From Stenogyne calaminthoides (Eukaryota; Streptophyta; Magnoliopsida; Lamiales; Lamiaceae), in the NCBI GenBank assembly GCA_037126765.1, contig JBBCBC010000030.1, positions 10,190,786-10,254,785 of the forward strand: 64,000 bases of DNA, written 5' to 3'. Positions 10,627 through 23,578 of this stretch are shown piece after piece. Positions within the stretch are counted from its first letter, which is position 1. Each line of letters starts with the position of its first letter. The notes under the pieces were generated by a model. It saw only the letters and a program-made list of their open reading frames with translations. It was not told the origin of the DNA and searched no databases. The position numbers and the translations under genes were made by a program.

Positions 10627-10787
10627 TGGTCCCAAAAAACCAGCCCATACACAATCCACGTAGTTAGCCGAGGCAGAAAAAAGAAATATAATGCCTCAAT
10701 CTAGGAATACACAAACGAAGAGGTCGGGACAAAGTCGACCTCACGATCGGAAAGAGGCTCGACCAAATTTCACCAAGATCGGGGAAA

Positions 10788-12270
10788 ATGGAGACCATCA
10801 ATCTTGAGGATATTGTCAACGATCCGGCGGCCACAACAAAAGCCATCACTTTCTTGCTACGATCACAGAAAGAGAGGGCCGAAAAAGAGTTGGCCAAGTT
10901 AAAAACTCAAGATGATGATGATCGACGCTCGCATACACTTGATAGCGAGCAAGTTAAGATAAAAGCTGCATGGAAGCGGGCTAATAAAAAAGCAGATGAT
11001 ACATCTAATGACGAGCAACCTCAAGGGTCTAGACCATCAGCGTTTGGACGTTTGAGACTCTCCGTCAAAGACCGAATCGGCAATAATAGGCGACATGATC
11101 CAGGGAAGGAACAACCGATAAACATGCCCGCTCCCTCAGATCCTCATGATAGTCCGCATCCCGAACAAAAATCAGCTGGAACAAAGTTGTCTATCCATCA
11201 TCGATTGGGTAGTCAAGGACGAACTTGAAAGGGGACTGCCCCATCACGAGCATGACCCACTGGGTCCTCATGATGGGATACAGCCCCGATCCAAGTCTGT
11301 CCGTTCCACAAAATTTGTGGAAATGCAGAAAGACATCGAAGGCTTACAAGCCGACCTGGCCGCGACCAAAGGACACCCTCGGGCGAGCACAATACCCTGC
11401 TCGCCACTATCACCGGCGATCATGGCAGCCGAAATCCAAGAGAAAGTGGTGAAGATCCGACCACCAATCCCCATATTCGATGTTGAGTCTAACCCACATG
11501 TCCATCTCAGCAAATACTCAGACTTTATGATCGCCATAGGTGCCACAGACGCGATGCAGTGCCGATCATTCCCCATGACTTTGGGTGATCGAGCACATAG
11601 ATGGTTCTCTACTTTGCCCGCTGCGTCCATCACATCTTTTGCTCAGTTGGGATAGCAATTTCTGTCCCATTTCTCATCTATGTGTGCTCGCCCAGCACCA
11701 AAACAAAGGTTGGCGCATTTTTCCCAACTAAGGGGTGAGTCTGATCGAGCATACATCGAAAGATTTGATAAATGTTTATACGATGGAGCCCCAGTTGAAG
11801 AGGATGCCAAGATCCTCGTGGTGGTCGGAGGCCTGACCCTAAATACTGACATGTGGAAAGCCATGCATCAAGACTGGCCGAACACATATTCAGAATTCCG
11901 AGAGCGAGCAGCCAAGATCATAGCCATGCAGGACACCTTTCGACCGATCCACGATTGGGTCAGAAACAACAACTAAGAAAGTTTTTGGGAAGAAAGTGAT
12001 GAATGAAGGGGTATGAAACCCCCGTGCTCTTTCAAACCATTGAAGAAAGAAAAGTGTATAAACGCCCTCACGAAGTCTTCTCAGGCTTCAAAAAAAACAA
12101 TTTTTAACCAAATCAAAGATCGGGACATGTTAGATAGGCCTCGAAGAATCATAATGGACAAGCATCGGCTTAATGCTTCCAAATATTGTAATTATCACGA
12201 GTACATCGAGCATAATACAGAAGATTGTCGTAATTTACTTTCGTCAACTTTGGAAGCTATACGAAGATAA
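10788..12270 (+). pseudogene. Gypsy gag, frameshifted
   Basis: The likely start is the ATG at 10788 (METINLEDIV), giving a charged N-terminal segment to about 11220. The frame then shifts to one covering 11230-12270. The capsid-like retrotransposon gag domain is at about 11450-11970 (PPIPIFDVESN, GDRAHRWFSTLP, LRGESDRAYIERF). A TAG at 11653-11655 interrupts it. Near the end, KYCNYHEYIEHNTEDC (about 12178-12225) is the variant Cys/His knuckle of Tat gags. The protein would form the particle that packages element RNA. Confidence 0.85.
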
Positions 12271-12528
12271 TCGTTTACTCGGTTCAAAAAAGCCGTGAGC
12301 GAGACTCTAACGTAAAAAAAACAAGGAGATCGAAGGGGTGTTTAAAAGCGAAGAAACATCGACGGTGATCTCGAAGAATCCCGTAAGAGGTCTGAAATAC
12401 CCAAACGAGGGGCTCCTACTATGGGTAGAGGTCGAGATAGTCAAGAGATCGACATGATACGTCCAGATTATGGTCCAGTGGGTGGATGTTTTCAGGCACC
12501 AACATTATCGAGCGCATAAAAAAAGAAG

Positions 12529-13052
12529 ATGGAGATGCGTGCCATGCAAAGCATCCATCAGGTGAAGGTGGCGAGCACATCAGCTAGCACGCCACCCTAT
12601 CACCAAATCATGTTTTCAGAAGACGATCTAGACGGTATAATCACCCCTCACAATGACTCCTTAACCATTAGCACTCGTCTCCTCGGGTTGAAGGTGCACC
12701 GCCTCCTGGTCGATACCGGAGCATATGTGAACATTTTGTTTGTCAACACTCTACACCAAATGGAAAAGCAAGTTGGGGACTTGAGTAGCTATATTGAACC
12801 ATGTGATCATACCATTATGGGTTTCGGGAATCTATAACCCGTCCCTATGGTATGATCAAGTTAGGAGTCGAGTTAGAATCAACTCTAAATCCGGAGATCC
12901 GACGAACTAGAATGCTAGATTTTGTAATCGTCGATGCTCCGTCTACTTATAACGGGTTCCTAGGTCGCCCGTTTATTCAGGAATTTAAAGCTGCCTGTTC
13001 TACTTATTATTACTGTGTTAAATTTCCAACACAACATGGAACGGTAGCGTAA
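12529..13052 (+). pseudogene. Gypsy aspartic protease region
   Basis: The block translates with LLVDTGAYVNILF (catalytic DTG at about 12708-12720). After a stop and frame change near 12838 it continues with VIVDAPSTYNGFLGRPFI, the usual C-terminal part of Tat proteases. It would cleave the gag-pol polyprotein. The 12271-12528 interval before it is noncoding in all frames and probably linker. Confidence 0.85.
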
Positions 13053-13134
13053 AAGGTGACCAGAAAAAAACTCGGGATTATTTGCTATCATGTGTACCAG
13101 AAAAACAAAATATCGTTAACATGATGGAGCAAAC

Positions 13135-14107
13135 ATGGGAGATCGGAGAGTCAAGCCAACAGGCAAATACGTTGCTAAAAACCTTTTGACGAGCACACCT
13201 CCATGCGTGAACACAAAATGCGCGAACACGGAATGCGCGAACACAGAATCCGGGATGGTAACTCATGTCCCGGATCTCCCAGATCTAATGAGTATTGATC
13301 CACCAAATGAGCTACCGGACCTAGAACCTCGATTAGGTTTTGAACCTATGGAGGTAGATGACGAACACCGGGGGTCTATCGAAGATCCTCGGTGGAAACA
13401 AAAAAGAAAGCGAGCAACTCCTGTCGAGCAACTGGAGTCTATCATTATCGACCCGAACAGACCTGAGTTAGAAGTGTTCATTGGTTTGGAATTACCGGAA
13501 CCAATCGAACAGAAATGATCGCATATCTTCAAGTAAACTTGGATGTGTTCGCTTGGTCGCACGAGGACATGGTTGGAATTAATCCTAAACATGCATGTCA
13601 CTCCCTCAACCTTGATCCAACACAAACTCCAGTAATCCATAAACGCAGAAAGTTCAGTCCGGAAAAGTATGCGGCAATGAATAGTGAAATCAAAAAGTTG
13701 CTTGACAATAAACTGATTCGAACCTTGTGCTCGTCCGCAAGTCTAATGGAACTTGGAGATTATGTATTGATTTCACTAATTTAAACAAGGCATGCCCGAA
13801 AGATAATTTCCCGATGCCGCATATCGATTATTTGGTCGATAATACAGCAGGCCATGAGCTTATGACCTTCATGGATGCTTTTGATGGCTATCACCAAATA
13901 CCCATGCGTCTGGACGATCAAAAGAATACGGCATTCTGTAGCGAAAAGATGCCATTCGAATTAAAGAATGTCGGAGCAGCATATCAACGTTTGGTGAACA
14001 AAATGTTCGACGAACACATCGGCCGAACAATTGAGGTGTATATTGATGATATTGTGGTAAAAAGCGAACACAAGGAAGACCACATCACCCACCTCACAAA
14101 GGTTTGA
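13135..14107 (+). pseudogene. Gypsy reverse transcriptase, frameshifted
   Basis: 13135-13518 is the linker before RT and ends LELPEPIEQ. 13515-13784 contains LDVFAWSHEDMVGINP, the diagnostic Tat pre-RT motif. 13727-14107 contains KSNGTWRLCIDFTNLNKACP, FMDAFDGYHQIPM and the catalytic YIDDIVVKS. Three frames are used, so at least two frameshifts separate domains whose catalytic aspartates remain readable. Confidence 0.9.
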
Positions 14108-14700
14108 TATACTCAGGGAGTACAACATGAAGCTAAATTCGAAGAAATGCAGCTTTGGGTTTCACTCGGGAAAATTCCTCGGACATATGGTCAGTCAACG
14201 GGGGATTGAAGCGAACCCATCAAAGATTCAAGCCATGCTCGATATGTAGGCCCCCAGGAGTGTGAAAGAGGTCCAAAAATTAACCGAACATTTAGCTTCC
14301 GTAAGCCGGTTTATATCACGAACTGGGGACAAATGCAAACCTTTCTTTGATGCATTAAAGAAAGGGAAATTCCAGTGGACCGAGCATTGCCAAAATGCAT
14401 TTGAATCATTAAAACAGTACCGTGCGGATACTGACATTTTCTAAGCCCGCCCCGTGGCGAACAACTCTATCTCAGATCTTCTTTGCGATTCAGCATGCAA
14501 TTAGCGCCGTGCTCGTTTCGCAGAGGGAACGACCCACTTCGCCTCGTTTACCATGTAAGCCAAGTACTCAAAGAAGCCGGTACCCATCTTTCGGAAAAAC
14601 TTGATATGCTCGTAATGAGTGTTCAAAATTGCGACCATACTTTTTTTTATCACTCAATCGAGGTATCGACCACATTCCCATTGCGTTAAGTCCTCCAATC
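14108..14700 (+). pseudogene. Gypsy RT thumb and first RNase H
   Basis: 14262-14444 reads SVSRFISRTGDKCKPFFDAL and FQWTEHCQNAFESLK, the segment between RT and RNase H. 14483-14689 carries LRLVYHVSQVLKEAGTHL, matching the conserved VSRALKGAE-type RNase H block. Frames change between blocks. This is the ordinary gypsy RNase H that degrades RNA in the hybrid. Confidence 0.75.
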
Positions 14701-14795
14701 GACCGCACACGACACGGGCGCATTACCCAAGTGGGCGGTGGATAGGGGCTAATTTGGCATTACGTTCGCCCCATGAACAGGAATGAAGCCAGGCT

Positions 14796-15315
14796 ATGGC
14801 CGATTTCATGGTCGAGTTGACATACCCGCAAATGCTCGAAAGAGCCATCGACCAACCATGGCATATGTATGTTGATGGCTCGTCAACAAGTTCAAGAGCC
14901 GAAGCAGGCGTGGTTCTCATCAGCCCAACTCGACAAACTTTCACAACAGCCATCCGTTTTGATTTCCCAGCTACAAATAATGAAGCCGAGTACGAGGCTT
15001 TGATCATCGGACTACGATGGCTATGACAATGGGAATTCAAAGGTCGATGATTTCTGGCGATTCTCGATAATCGTTTATCAAGTAATGGCATTTACGAGGG
15101 CTAGCAGATGGTACAAAGACGAACTAGCAAAGGAGTTGCTCGAACAATTCGAACAAGTTTACATAGAACAATTACCACGATTGGGTAATTCATTCGTTGA
15201 TGCCTTGGCACGCCTGGCAACAGCAGAAGGAGTGATGAACACGACGGACATTGTGGTCGTCACAACTTGTTCGCCATCAATTCCCAGAGTTATGGTCGCC
15301 CATGTGACAAAGTAA
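14796..15315 (+). pseudogene. Gypsy second (plant/archaeal-like) RNase H
   Basis: 14796-15026 contains MYVDGSSTSSRAEAGVVLIS and NNEAEYEALIIGLRW, giving the first catalytic Asp and Glu. The GDSQ-type third motif near 15057-15075 is broken: a CAG codon reads CG, shifting the frame. 15085-15315 resumes with GNSFVDALARLATAEG, the final Asp region. An additional RNase H of this type is a marker of Tat elements. Confidence 0.85.
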
Positions 15316-15325
15316 CAGAAACTGG

Positions 15326-16477
15326 ATGACTCCAATCTTGAGTTACTTACAAAAGGGACTTCTCCCTGAGAATAAGGCACAAGTTACTCGCCTCAGATTA
15401 CAATCTGCTCGTTATACTATCTTAGACGAGCATTTATACAAAAGAAGTTTCTCACTTCCACTATTGAAGTGTATTACTCAAGAGGGTCATGTAATTCTGG
15501 AGCAAATTCATGATGGAGTATGCGGAAACCATATAGGTGGGCTCGTCCTGGCACATAAAATTATCAAACAAGGTTATTATTGGCCGACCCTCAAAAGATT
15601 CGCCACAGATGTATGCTCAAGTGTCACAAGTGCGTGTACATGCCCCACTTATTTATAACCCACCTGAAGAATTAGTGTCAGTTTATAGCCCATGGCCATT
15701 TGCTAAATGGGGAATCGACTTGATCGGCCCATTTCCTACTGGCACATCGGGAGTAAAATATGATGTGGTTGCCGTTGATTACTATACTAAATGGGCGGAA
15801 GCCAAAGCCATTGTCAAAATCACCGAACAAAGAATGTGGAACTTTGTTTGGAAAAATATCATTTGTCGTTTTGGGCTTCCCCAATCATTAGTAACGGATA
15901 ACGCAAAAATGGTTTGATGGGGAGTGAATCAAAGACAACATTGTGCTCATTGGGCATAAAAAACATTACTCAACTCAGATATCCCCAAATCAAGCGGACA
16001 AGTTGAAGCCGTTAATAAAATTATCAAGCATACCCTCAAGGCCAGACTTGATAATTCCAAGGGGAGAGGATGGGCTGAAGAGTTGCCTGAAATTTTATGG
16101 GCCTATCAAACAACTTTCAGAACATCAACTGCGGAAACCCCGTTTGCCCTGGCATTTGGTGCGGAAGCTATTATACCCGCATAAATCAAGATTCCGAGTC
16201 ATCGGACAATGACTTTTGGAGAGCACATCAATGACCAGCGCCGCCCGAAAGTGCACTGTTAGAAGAAAGAAGGACGGAGGCTGATTTCAAGAATGCCATG
16301 TACAAAAGAAGATCAAACTCCAAAGTCCGAACACGCAGGTTCAATGTGGGCGAGCTAGTTCTAAGACGAGCAACGGGGGTATCAGGTGGTGTGTTCGGCC
16401 GAGCATGGGAAGGTCCATTCAGAGTTACAGAACGTTTGTTAAATGGGGCGTATGATTTGGAAGACCTGAAAGGCTGA
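15326..16477 (+). pseudogene. Gypsy integrase, first copy
   Basis: The zinc-binding N-terminal part lies near 15500-15658 (GGLVLAHKIIKQGYYWP). The catalytic core follows at 15660-15917 (FAKWGIDLIGPFPTGTSG, VVAVDYYTKWAEAKAI, GLPQSLVTDNA) with the first two Asp. The Glu region (GQVEAVNKIIKHTLKARL) is in another frame near 15990-16060. The C-terminal portion, about 16073-16470, is a complete copy of the sequence that lies beyond the copia insertion, so this part is duplicated. Stops and frameshifts abound. Confidence 0.85.
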
Positions 16478-16521
16478 AGAGTTGCCTTAAATTTTATGGG
16501 CCTATCGAACAACTTTCAGAA
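16073..16521 (+). repeat. 399 bp integrase tandem duplication, second copy split
   Basis: GGCTGAAGAGTTGCC occurs at 16073 and again at 16472, a period of 399 bp (133 codons). The first copy runs to GAAGACCTGAA at 16470. The second starts and after 50 bp is interrupted by copia at 16522, continuing at 45847 beyond it. The duplication therefore predates the copia insertion if the assembly is right. Confidence 0.75.
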
Positions 16522-18067
16522 TGTTGGGAAATTTAGAGTTTTGATGAAAGTTCTAAAACACATGTAATAGGACCAGTCAGACCTGTTAGTTGACTGATGT
16601 TTTTATTACCAGTTATAAGATTACCAGTTGATAATTATTGTATAGAACAACTGATGTAGAAGATAGGTCACATATTGAAGGGGAACCTCAATATGTATAG
16701 GTCAGATCTGAAGATCAAAAAGAACAGCTGATATCCGACAGGCCAGAAAGCAAGAGAAGGATAGAAGATCAGATCGATCTGATAAAGTCAGATATCTCAG
16801 CTGAAGTCATAAAGCTCAAATTCAGAAGACTTGAAGATCAGATGACTTCGGACGATCGGACCCGGAAGACCTACATCACCGAGTCCGCTAGTTGAAGCTA
16901 AGACAATCGGCACAAGAAGACCTTATCGGTAGATCGATCAACAGGACCGACAAAAGTCACCACCAGTGAAAAATCGATGTTTCACCAAATCATACATCGA
17001 TGATCCGAACAAGAAGAATGTCAACCTTAGTTGGTAGAACACCTAAAAAGTGCTTCATTAACCAATAAGAACAAGACACGATGATCGGAGCCGGGCAATT
17101 ACGGGATTTGGTGCTTTTTTCTAACGGCTATAAAAGACACTATTCACGCTTTCGCCATGCAGGTTCTCAAGACAGCGTCACATCAACCCCGCAAGTCTAC
17201 TAAATATAATTTAAAATTCAAATTGCTCTCCAACGGCTCTTTGATTTGAGGTCTATAAATATGGGATTACTCTTGAGTGAAGACACGGAAACTATCAAGA
17301 AGCTCAAGCTATAATCAAATTTCCGCATCTAAGAACACAAACTTGAAGATTATTTTCTAAGTGTTCATCCCATAGTTCTTAGCACGTAAATCTTTTTCAT
17401 CTAGCCGAGAAGCTACTTAAAAACTAGAAAGATTTCAAAGTTGGAACCAAAACAATCTTACCCAAAACCCAAAGTTAGGTTAAGTTGTTTAGCAAGATTT
17501 CTAGACTAGGGTTTCTAGTTCGATTTCAGGATCGGTTGAGTGAGAACTCTTTAAATATCTGTTGGTGTCTGTGTTGGACTAACATAATAATCTAAGTCCG
17601 GGATTGGTTTAGTTGGTACCCCTTGTGATAGGGAAGAGTGGACGTAGAACCCGTTTTTGTCCAACCACTATAAATCTTTGTGTGCATCTACCGCTTTGAT
17701 TAAGCTTTTACACAATCGCACACAACTTAATTAAAGCATACATACATATTCTAAGTTAAGATCGCCTAGCACCAAGCTTCGACCGATCAAGTTTGACACT
17801 TTAGTCATTTGGTTGAAAGACCGACTTTGGGATCCGATTTATTAAAACCGGTTTTTCACAGGTAAAACTTAGTTTTCAGCCACAATCCGTTAAACCGATA
17901 GATACCGAATCGACCGCCAAAGCATTACTAATTGTTAGATATCACCAAACCGATTCACTTGCACTCGATCAAAGCTAACTCGCAATCACACCGATCAAAA
18001 CAAAAGCCAAGTCTATTCACCCCCTCCCCTCTAGGCCCTCGCCTCACAAACCCGTTCGGGACCTACA
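16522..18067 (+). repeat. Copia A 5' LTR
   Basis: 1546 bp. The TATA box TATAAATA is at 17254-17261, in the context GCTCTCCAACGGCTCTTTG that is conserved in all family LTRs. The first 200 bp keep CAG/CTG words (GACCAGTCAGACC), whereas the other three full LTRs have degraded versions here. The tRNA primer site follows two bases after the end. Confidence 0.9.
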
Positions 18068-18069
18068 AG

Positions 18070-18081
18070 TGGTATCAAAGC
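18070..18081 (+). promoter_or_regulatory. Copia A primer-binding site
   Basis: TGGTATCAAAGC matches the initiator tRNA-Met primer site TGGTATCAGAGC of most plant copia elements with one change. It lies two bases after the LTR. Confidence 0.85.
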
Positions 18082-18206
18082 AAAGGGTTCTACGACTGCA
18101 CGGGCTTTGAGTATCATCGATTCTTGAGGAAGAATCTTTGTGGTCATTTGAACAGATCTTGAAAACCATTTTAAAACTCATTCGCTTTTTCCAAAATCAC
18201 TCAAAG

Positions 18207-19400
18207 ATGGATAATACCGGTATGTATCATGATTTGTCAAGTTCTCAAATTGATGAGTATGCAGATTGGGCCATATATATGTGCAACCATCTAGGTTCGA
18301 TAAGCGGTTTAATGATGGAAGTCATTGAAAGAGGACCCATCCTCATATATCCGACAACCCAAATAGGTTGGAGGAGATCCAGACTTTGCCACAGGAAGTC
18401 TTGTGCGAAAAAAGCCCAAACCTTGATGGATGCAGAGGAAAGAAAGTTGTATACTCTAGATACAATCGCCAGCATATAATCATGAAGACGATGAATAAAG
18501 TCACCAAGGAGAAGATAAAATATCTCAAAACCGGAAAGCAATGTGGGATACTCTTGTTGAGATATGCGAAGGAAACGATCGATCAAAAGAAACCGGACTA
18601 CAAGTCGAACCGGTGAAGTTCAAAAAAACTCGAAGATGTCGCTTCAACGAGACCATCAACGAGCTCGATGGAAGGATTACTATATCAAGAATAAGCTACT
18701 ACGAGAACTTGGTAGAGAGATGTCGATAAAGATATCAACTATAAGATCTTAAGATCTCTCACCAAGAATGGGACATGAAAGTCACGGTAATCAAGGATTG
18801 CCAAGACATTTCAAAGATGAAGCCGAGTAGCTTGTTCCTAAACCTTAAAGCTCACGAAGTTCGACTTAATCGAAAGAGGACAAGCAGATGAAGAGGCAGA
18901 CGCATTTAAGCCTCAACGCCTAAATCGATTCGTTTAAAGCAACCAAAGAAGAGATGGAAGGCCATCGAATCGTTGGAAACATAATAAGTCGCGTATCAGA
19001 CGCTTCGCTATCAGAAACTTGAAAAATCAAATATTCAACTTGGTAAGTATCATGCATTCTATAAAGATTATCAACATAGCAGAGGAAGAGATATGAGATC
19101 ACCGCCGATGATTCCGAAGAACCAGATCTCATGATCAAGAGATCACGTAGAAGAAAAGAAAAGAGATAATCCGAATCGAGAGAAGAGATAACGATTCCGG
19201 CTGTAAGGAGTTCGGGACATTATCGAAAAGCGAAGTCACCTGGATAGATCCTACAGACGGAAAAGACTTCACCCGAAGAAAAGGTTTCGTGGATCGTGGA
19301 GCGTGTTTCAACCGTGGAGAAACCAGTCACTACACCAAGGCGAAAACAGATTGTCCGCACTCGACGCCAAAAGAAAGAGAAGAAAAGCGGAAACGTAAGA
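18207..19400 (+). pseudogene. Copia A gag remnant
   Basis: From the ATG at 18207 the translation shows DNTGMYHDLSSSQ and EYADWAIYMCNHLGS, matching the start of copia gags. The next segments in other frames include TLMDAEERKLYTLDTIA and MKTMNKVTKEKIKYLKTGK. A degraded zinc knuckle lies near 19298-19350 (CFNRGETSHYTK). Frameshifts occur every one to two hundred bases. Confidence 0.75.
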
Positions 19401-20789
19401 GAGCAACGCGTTATAGGGGATAGAAAAGCCATGGTCGCCGACACATCCTGGAATTGATGATTCCTATTCCGCCTTCCGATGATTTCGGTACTCATCTCAG
19501 AGAAGACTTCACCGAGCAAGCGCGTCGTTGACTTTGGCGAGAATGAAGATCCGGATATTTCTTCGATGACGATGAAATTCAACGATGGCCAAGGAGGACC
19601 AACGAGGTAACCTCCAAACCTTCGCTTTGTCCGCCACACCGCTATTATTAGCACACACTCGCCGGAGAGATTGCCTCGGCAGCTCTACCGAAAGCAATTG
19701 CTTGATGATCTCTAATGCAAGAGACACTTATACAATGGTGGAAGCCGAGAATGACAAGCTAAGGATCGTAAATAATCTACTTGTTAAAGAGAACGCTCAA
19801 GAAAAGTTATCAATCAAATCACTGAACTCGCTTTTAAGGTAACCGAGGAACTTAACATTCTGGAAGTTAAATCTCCCGATCGAGAAGCAGATCAAAGATC
19901 GCTTAGTAATCAACAAAAGAAGTCGATGATTTCAAAATCCTTCAAGCTAAATTTGATGAGCTATTCCGGACTACATGAGAGTCTAAAATCTTCCGAGGAT
20001 AGTTTTATGTAAAGAAAATAGAGGTTTTCACAAAGTCATCTAAAACCGTTCAAGATATGAACGCTTTATTTTCGAACACCGACCAACAAGAAGGGACTTG
20101 GGAATGAAAACCCTTCACGCCCTCAAAAGCCCCGTTTGATTCACTTCAAAAGGTGTAATCAAACGAAGTTTTCACAAAGAAACACTAAAAGCTAAACTTG
20201 TATCCGATAAGGGCAAAAAAAAGACACATTGAGCAAGTAAAGGGGTGCCTAATCGTAAAGGGAACGTAAATGGACCCTAATCGGTAAAGCATCACCGAGG
20301 AATCAGCAGAAGAACCCGTTCTTTCCAAGAGACCTCAACTCGATCAATGATTAAGCATCGTAAAAGACAACTCACAAAGGGAAATCTAATCGAGACCCAA
20401 TCAAGGTCACCGCCTAATAAGCAAGCTATAGGTAAACCGCAAAAAAACCACTTATGCCAAAAAGATATGAATCTTTTGATGGTAGCGGCCGTATTCTACC
20501 CTTATAATCGTAAACTATATGGTCGCTACACCGAGGCACATTGGATTAAAAGAAGACAAACAACAAAGATAAATCCCAAGTCTTCTAAATCACCCAAGGC
20601 TCACACGAATAATCATACTAATCAGAAAACATATAAAGAGACGTATGATTATGTTGATATGTATGGGAGACAAATCAGCTTTCGATCTAACCGGATTACA
20701 ATAGAAGTGCCATGTTTGTATGGATCCCTAAAACCAACCCTAACCCTCGGACCCAATCCAAAAGGGGTACCTAAAGCCTGATTTGGTTG

Positions 20790-22260
20790 CAGGTTCGCGT
20801 GGGTCTCGCCAACAAAGGAGGTGTACAAGCAACTATCTGGTACATCGATAGTGGATGCTCAAGGCACATGACTGAAAGCAAACATCTCCTTAGCTCTTAC
20901 ATAGAACAAAAAGGCCCGCTGTACTCTTCGGGTGATGATAACTTTGGTTTTACCGTGAGAGGATTTGAACCTTAGAGAATGATGATGTACAAAGTCACCG
21001 AGTCTCGTATGTCAAAGGTTTAAAGCATAACCTCATTATCGGGTTTCACAATTCTGCGATAACGGATTCAAAGGTTGAGTTTCTCGATCAATGCACTATC
21101 AAAAAATCGAGCCACTCAATGTGATCTTGCTAAACTGTTCAATGGAAAGGGACGATCTACACAACAGATTGGGAACAGTTGCCCAAGAAATGCATGAAAC
21201 GATTGTTAAGAGTTCCAAAAGTAGCAGCTTGGCTCGCACAAAAAAGAATGAGTCATCCGAACTTTAAAACTCTTAACAAGATAGCAAGGATGTCTTTAGT
21301 GGGAAGGACTTCCAATGAGGTATTTTTTAAGGATCGGACCATGTGTCGTGATGTCGGGCGGGAAAACAGTCAAAGCTTCATTCAAGGAAATCCTCGACCG
21401 CATCCAGCAGAAAGTATTGCAAAATGCTTCATATGGACCTATTTGGACCCGATTACACTGGTACGATCTCGACGAATAAATATACTCGGGTAATCGTGGA
21501 TGATTATTCCAAGTTTACCGGTTGTATTCTTATAAGAAGAATGAGACGACAACGAAGATACCGAAATGCTTCAAGAGATTACAAAATGAGAAGCGGGTGT
21601 CGATGTAGTAAAAAAATCGACGATAAAGGTACAAAATTTCCGAACTCTTTTTATTACCGGTTTTTGCTCTAAGTTTGGTATACAAAGATGAGACATCACC
21701 GCAAGAACGCCACAATGTAATGGAGTAGCGTAACGGAGAAACGTAACACTCAAAGAAGTTTTTTTTCTCGCCAAGACTATGTTAGTCGAACATGCAATAA
21801 TAAGCCGTTCAGCGTAGTTATAAATCGGTGATGCCATACTCGTAATCAGATGTCTTCTAACTAAAGCTCACTACAAAACACTTTATGAATGGTGGAAGGG
21901 CGAAAACCTCGTGGTTTTTTACTTCCATGTTTTTTGGGTGTAAGTGTTTCATACACAACAATGGGAAGAGTCGGGTTGAAGACTTTTTGAGGCCAAGTCG
22001 ATGAGGGTATATTCTTAGGATATTCCTCATCTAGCAAGGCTTTCGTGGGTTTACAACAAAGTAACCCTAGTTGTGGAGAAAACACCCCATGTAGTTTTGA
22101 TGAAGCATCTTCTGATCAAGAGAAATCTGCCTCAGAACAAGAAGTACCAGATCAACCAGTACCTGATGCACATAAAATGGATCAGCTAACGATCAAGGAA
22201 AAAGGATCAAAACTCGTAATAGTATACATTCCAGATCTCAATGATTCACCAGTCAATCGA
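20790..22260 (+). pseudogene. Copia A protease and integrase remnant
   Basis: WYIDSGCSRHMTESKHLL (about 20838-20892) holds the copia protease DSG motif. Gag-pre-integrase residues follow near 21230-21300 (MSHPNFKTLNKIA). HMDLFGPDYTGTIS and VIVDDYSKFTG at 21424-21520 mark the integrase core with its first Asp residues. 21860-22260 is the integrase C-terminal and linker region. Several frames are used. The interval 19400-20790 between gag and protease holds only broken gag and linker sequence. Confidence 0.8.
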
Positions 22261-22599
22261 TCCTAAGGTACGAACAACTCTGTCGATGAAGAAGTCGGTA
22301 CATACCGAGACAAGATCAACTAAACCATCCGGTTCGGGGGAACATCCGAAGTTCCTACCTAACAAACATCAAAGACATGATGAGTCCAACATCAGCTGAG
22401 ACATGTTCTTATCAAGTGGACCATAACTTTGCACCACTCCCAATCGCTAGTAATGAACTATTATCAGAAATGGATGATGTTCTCCAAACCGACATATAAA
22501 ATCGAGCAGAAGGACCGGATAACCCGGGCCATCCAACTGATTCGATCGCCGGAGACCCATCGATAGAGAAAAAACTAGACATCGAGTTGGTGAAAGTGC

Positions 22600-23520
22600 C
22601 ATGTATTGTTGTTATATGTCTATGAAGGAACCAACAACAAAAGAGAGGAAGCTCTACAAGACGCAAGTCGGATTCTAGCCATGCGGGAGGAGTTGGAACA
22701 GCCGAGAGAAATCAAGTTTGGAAATTGGTGGGACGGACCAACTCATCAAGACGTAATTGGCACAAAGTGGGTATTCAAGAACAAGAGAGATGAGAAAAAT
22801 GTCATAACCGTAAATAAAGCAAGACTTGTTGCTAAGGGTATTCACAATCGAAGGAATTGATTATGATGAGACCTTTGCACCGCCGCCGCCACTCGAAGCC
22901 ATTCGGGTCATTTTTGGCATATATTTGCCCACAGAGGGTTCATCAGGTATCGATGGACGAAGAGTGCATTCTTAAACGGGTACTAGCAGAGGAAGTTTAT
23001 GTTAACAACCTCCGTGCTTTGAAAAGGGCAACCAAGTGTACCGTTTAAGAAAAGCTCTTTATGGTTCAAACAAGCTCCTCGAGCTTGGTATGATACACTC
23101 TCTTAGTTCTTGATGACGTTGGTTTCACTAAAGGAACAATGGATAGAACCTTATTCGCAATAGAAGATGGAGAAGATATTCGATGGTTCAGTTTACAGAG
23201 ACGACATCATCTTCGGATCTCCCAACAAGAGTCTGTAGGGTGATGATTCAGCAAAGTCGATGCAAGGGAAGTTCGAGATGTCCATGATGGGTCGATGATG
23301 AGTTACTTTACGGGTCTACAAGTTAAGCAAAATACAGAAGGAATATTCATCTGCCAACCAAAGTACACTAGGAGTTTATTGGCTAAGTTTGGAGTTCAAA
23401 ACTGTAAGGAAGCCAAAATTCCTATGATGACTGGATTCAAGATGGATCCAGATGAGGATGGTCAGAAAACCAATCAGAAAGAATATAGGGCTCTCATTGG
23501 ATCTCTACTATACTGACCGC
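22600..23520 (+). pseudogene. Copia A reverse transcriptase remnant
   Basis: VIGTKWVFKNKRDEKNVITV and NKARLVAKG (about 22755-22840) are the RVT_2 start. The catalytic motif, usually YVDDIIFGS, reads YRDDIIFGS near 23191-23217. 23295-23516 is a clean stretch with GLQVKQNTEGIFICQPKY and KEYRALIGSLLY. Between these the frame is lost several times. Confidence 0.85.
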
Positions 23521-23578
23521 CAAAGCAGACCGGATATCACTTTTTAAAAGAGGTGTATGCAGATTTCGTGCAAATCCA

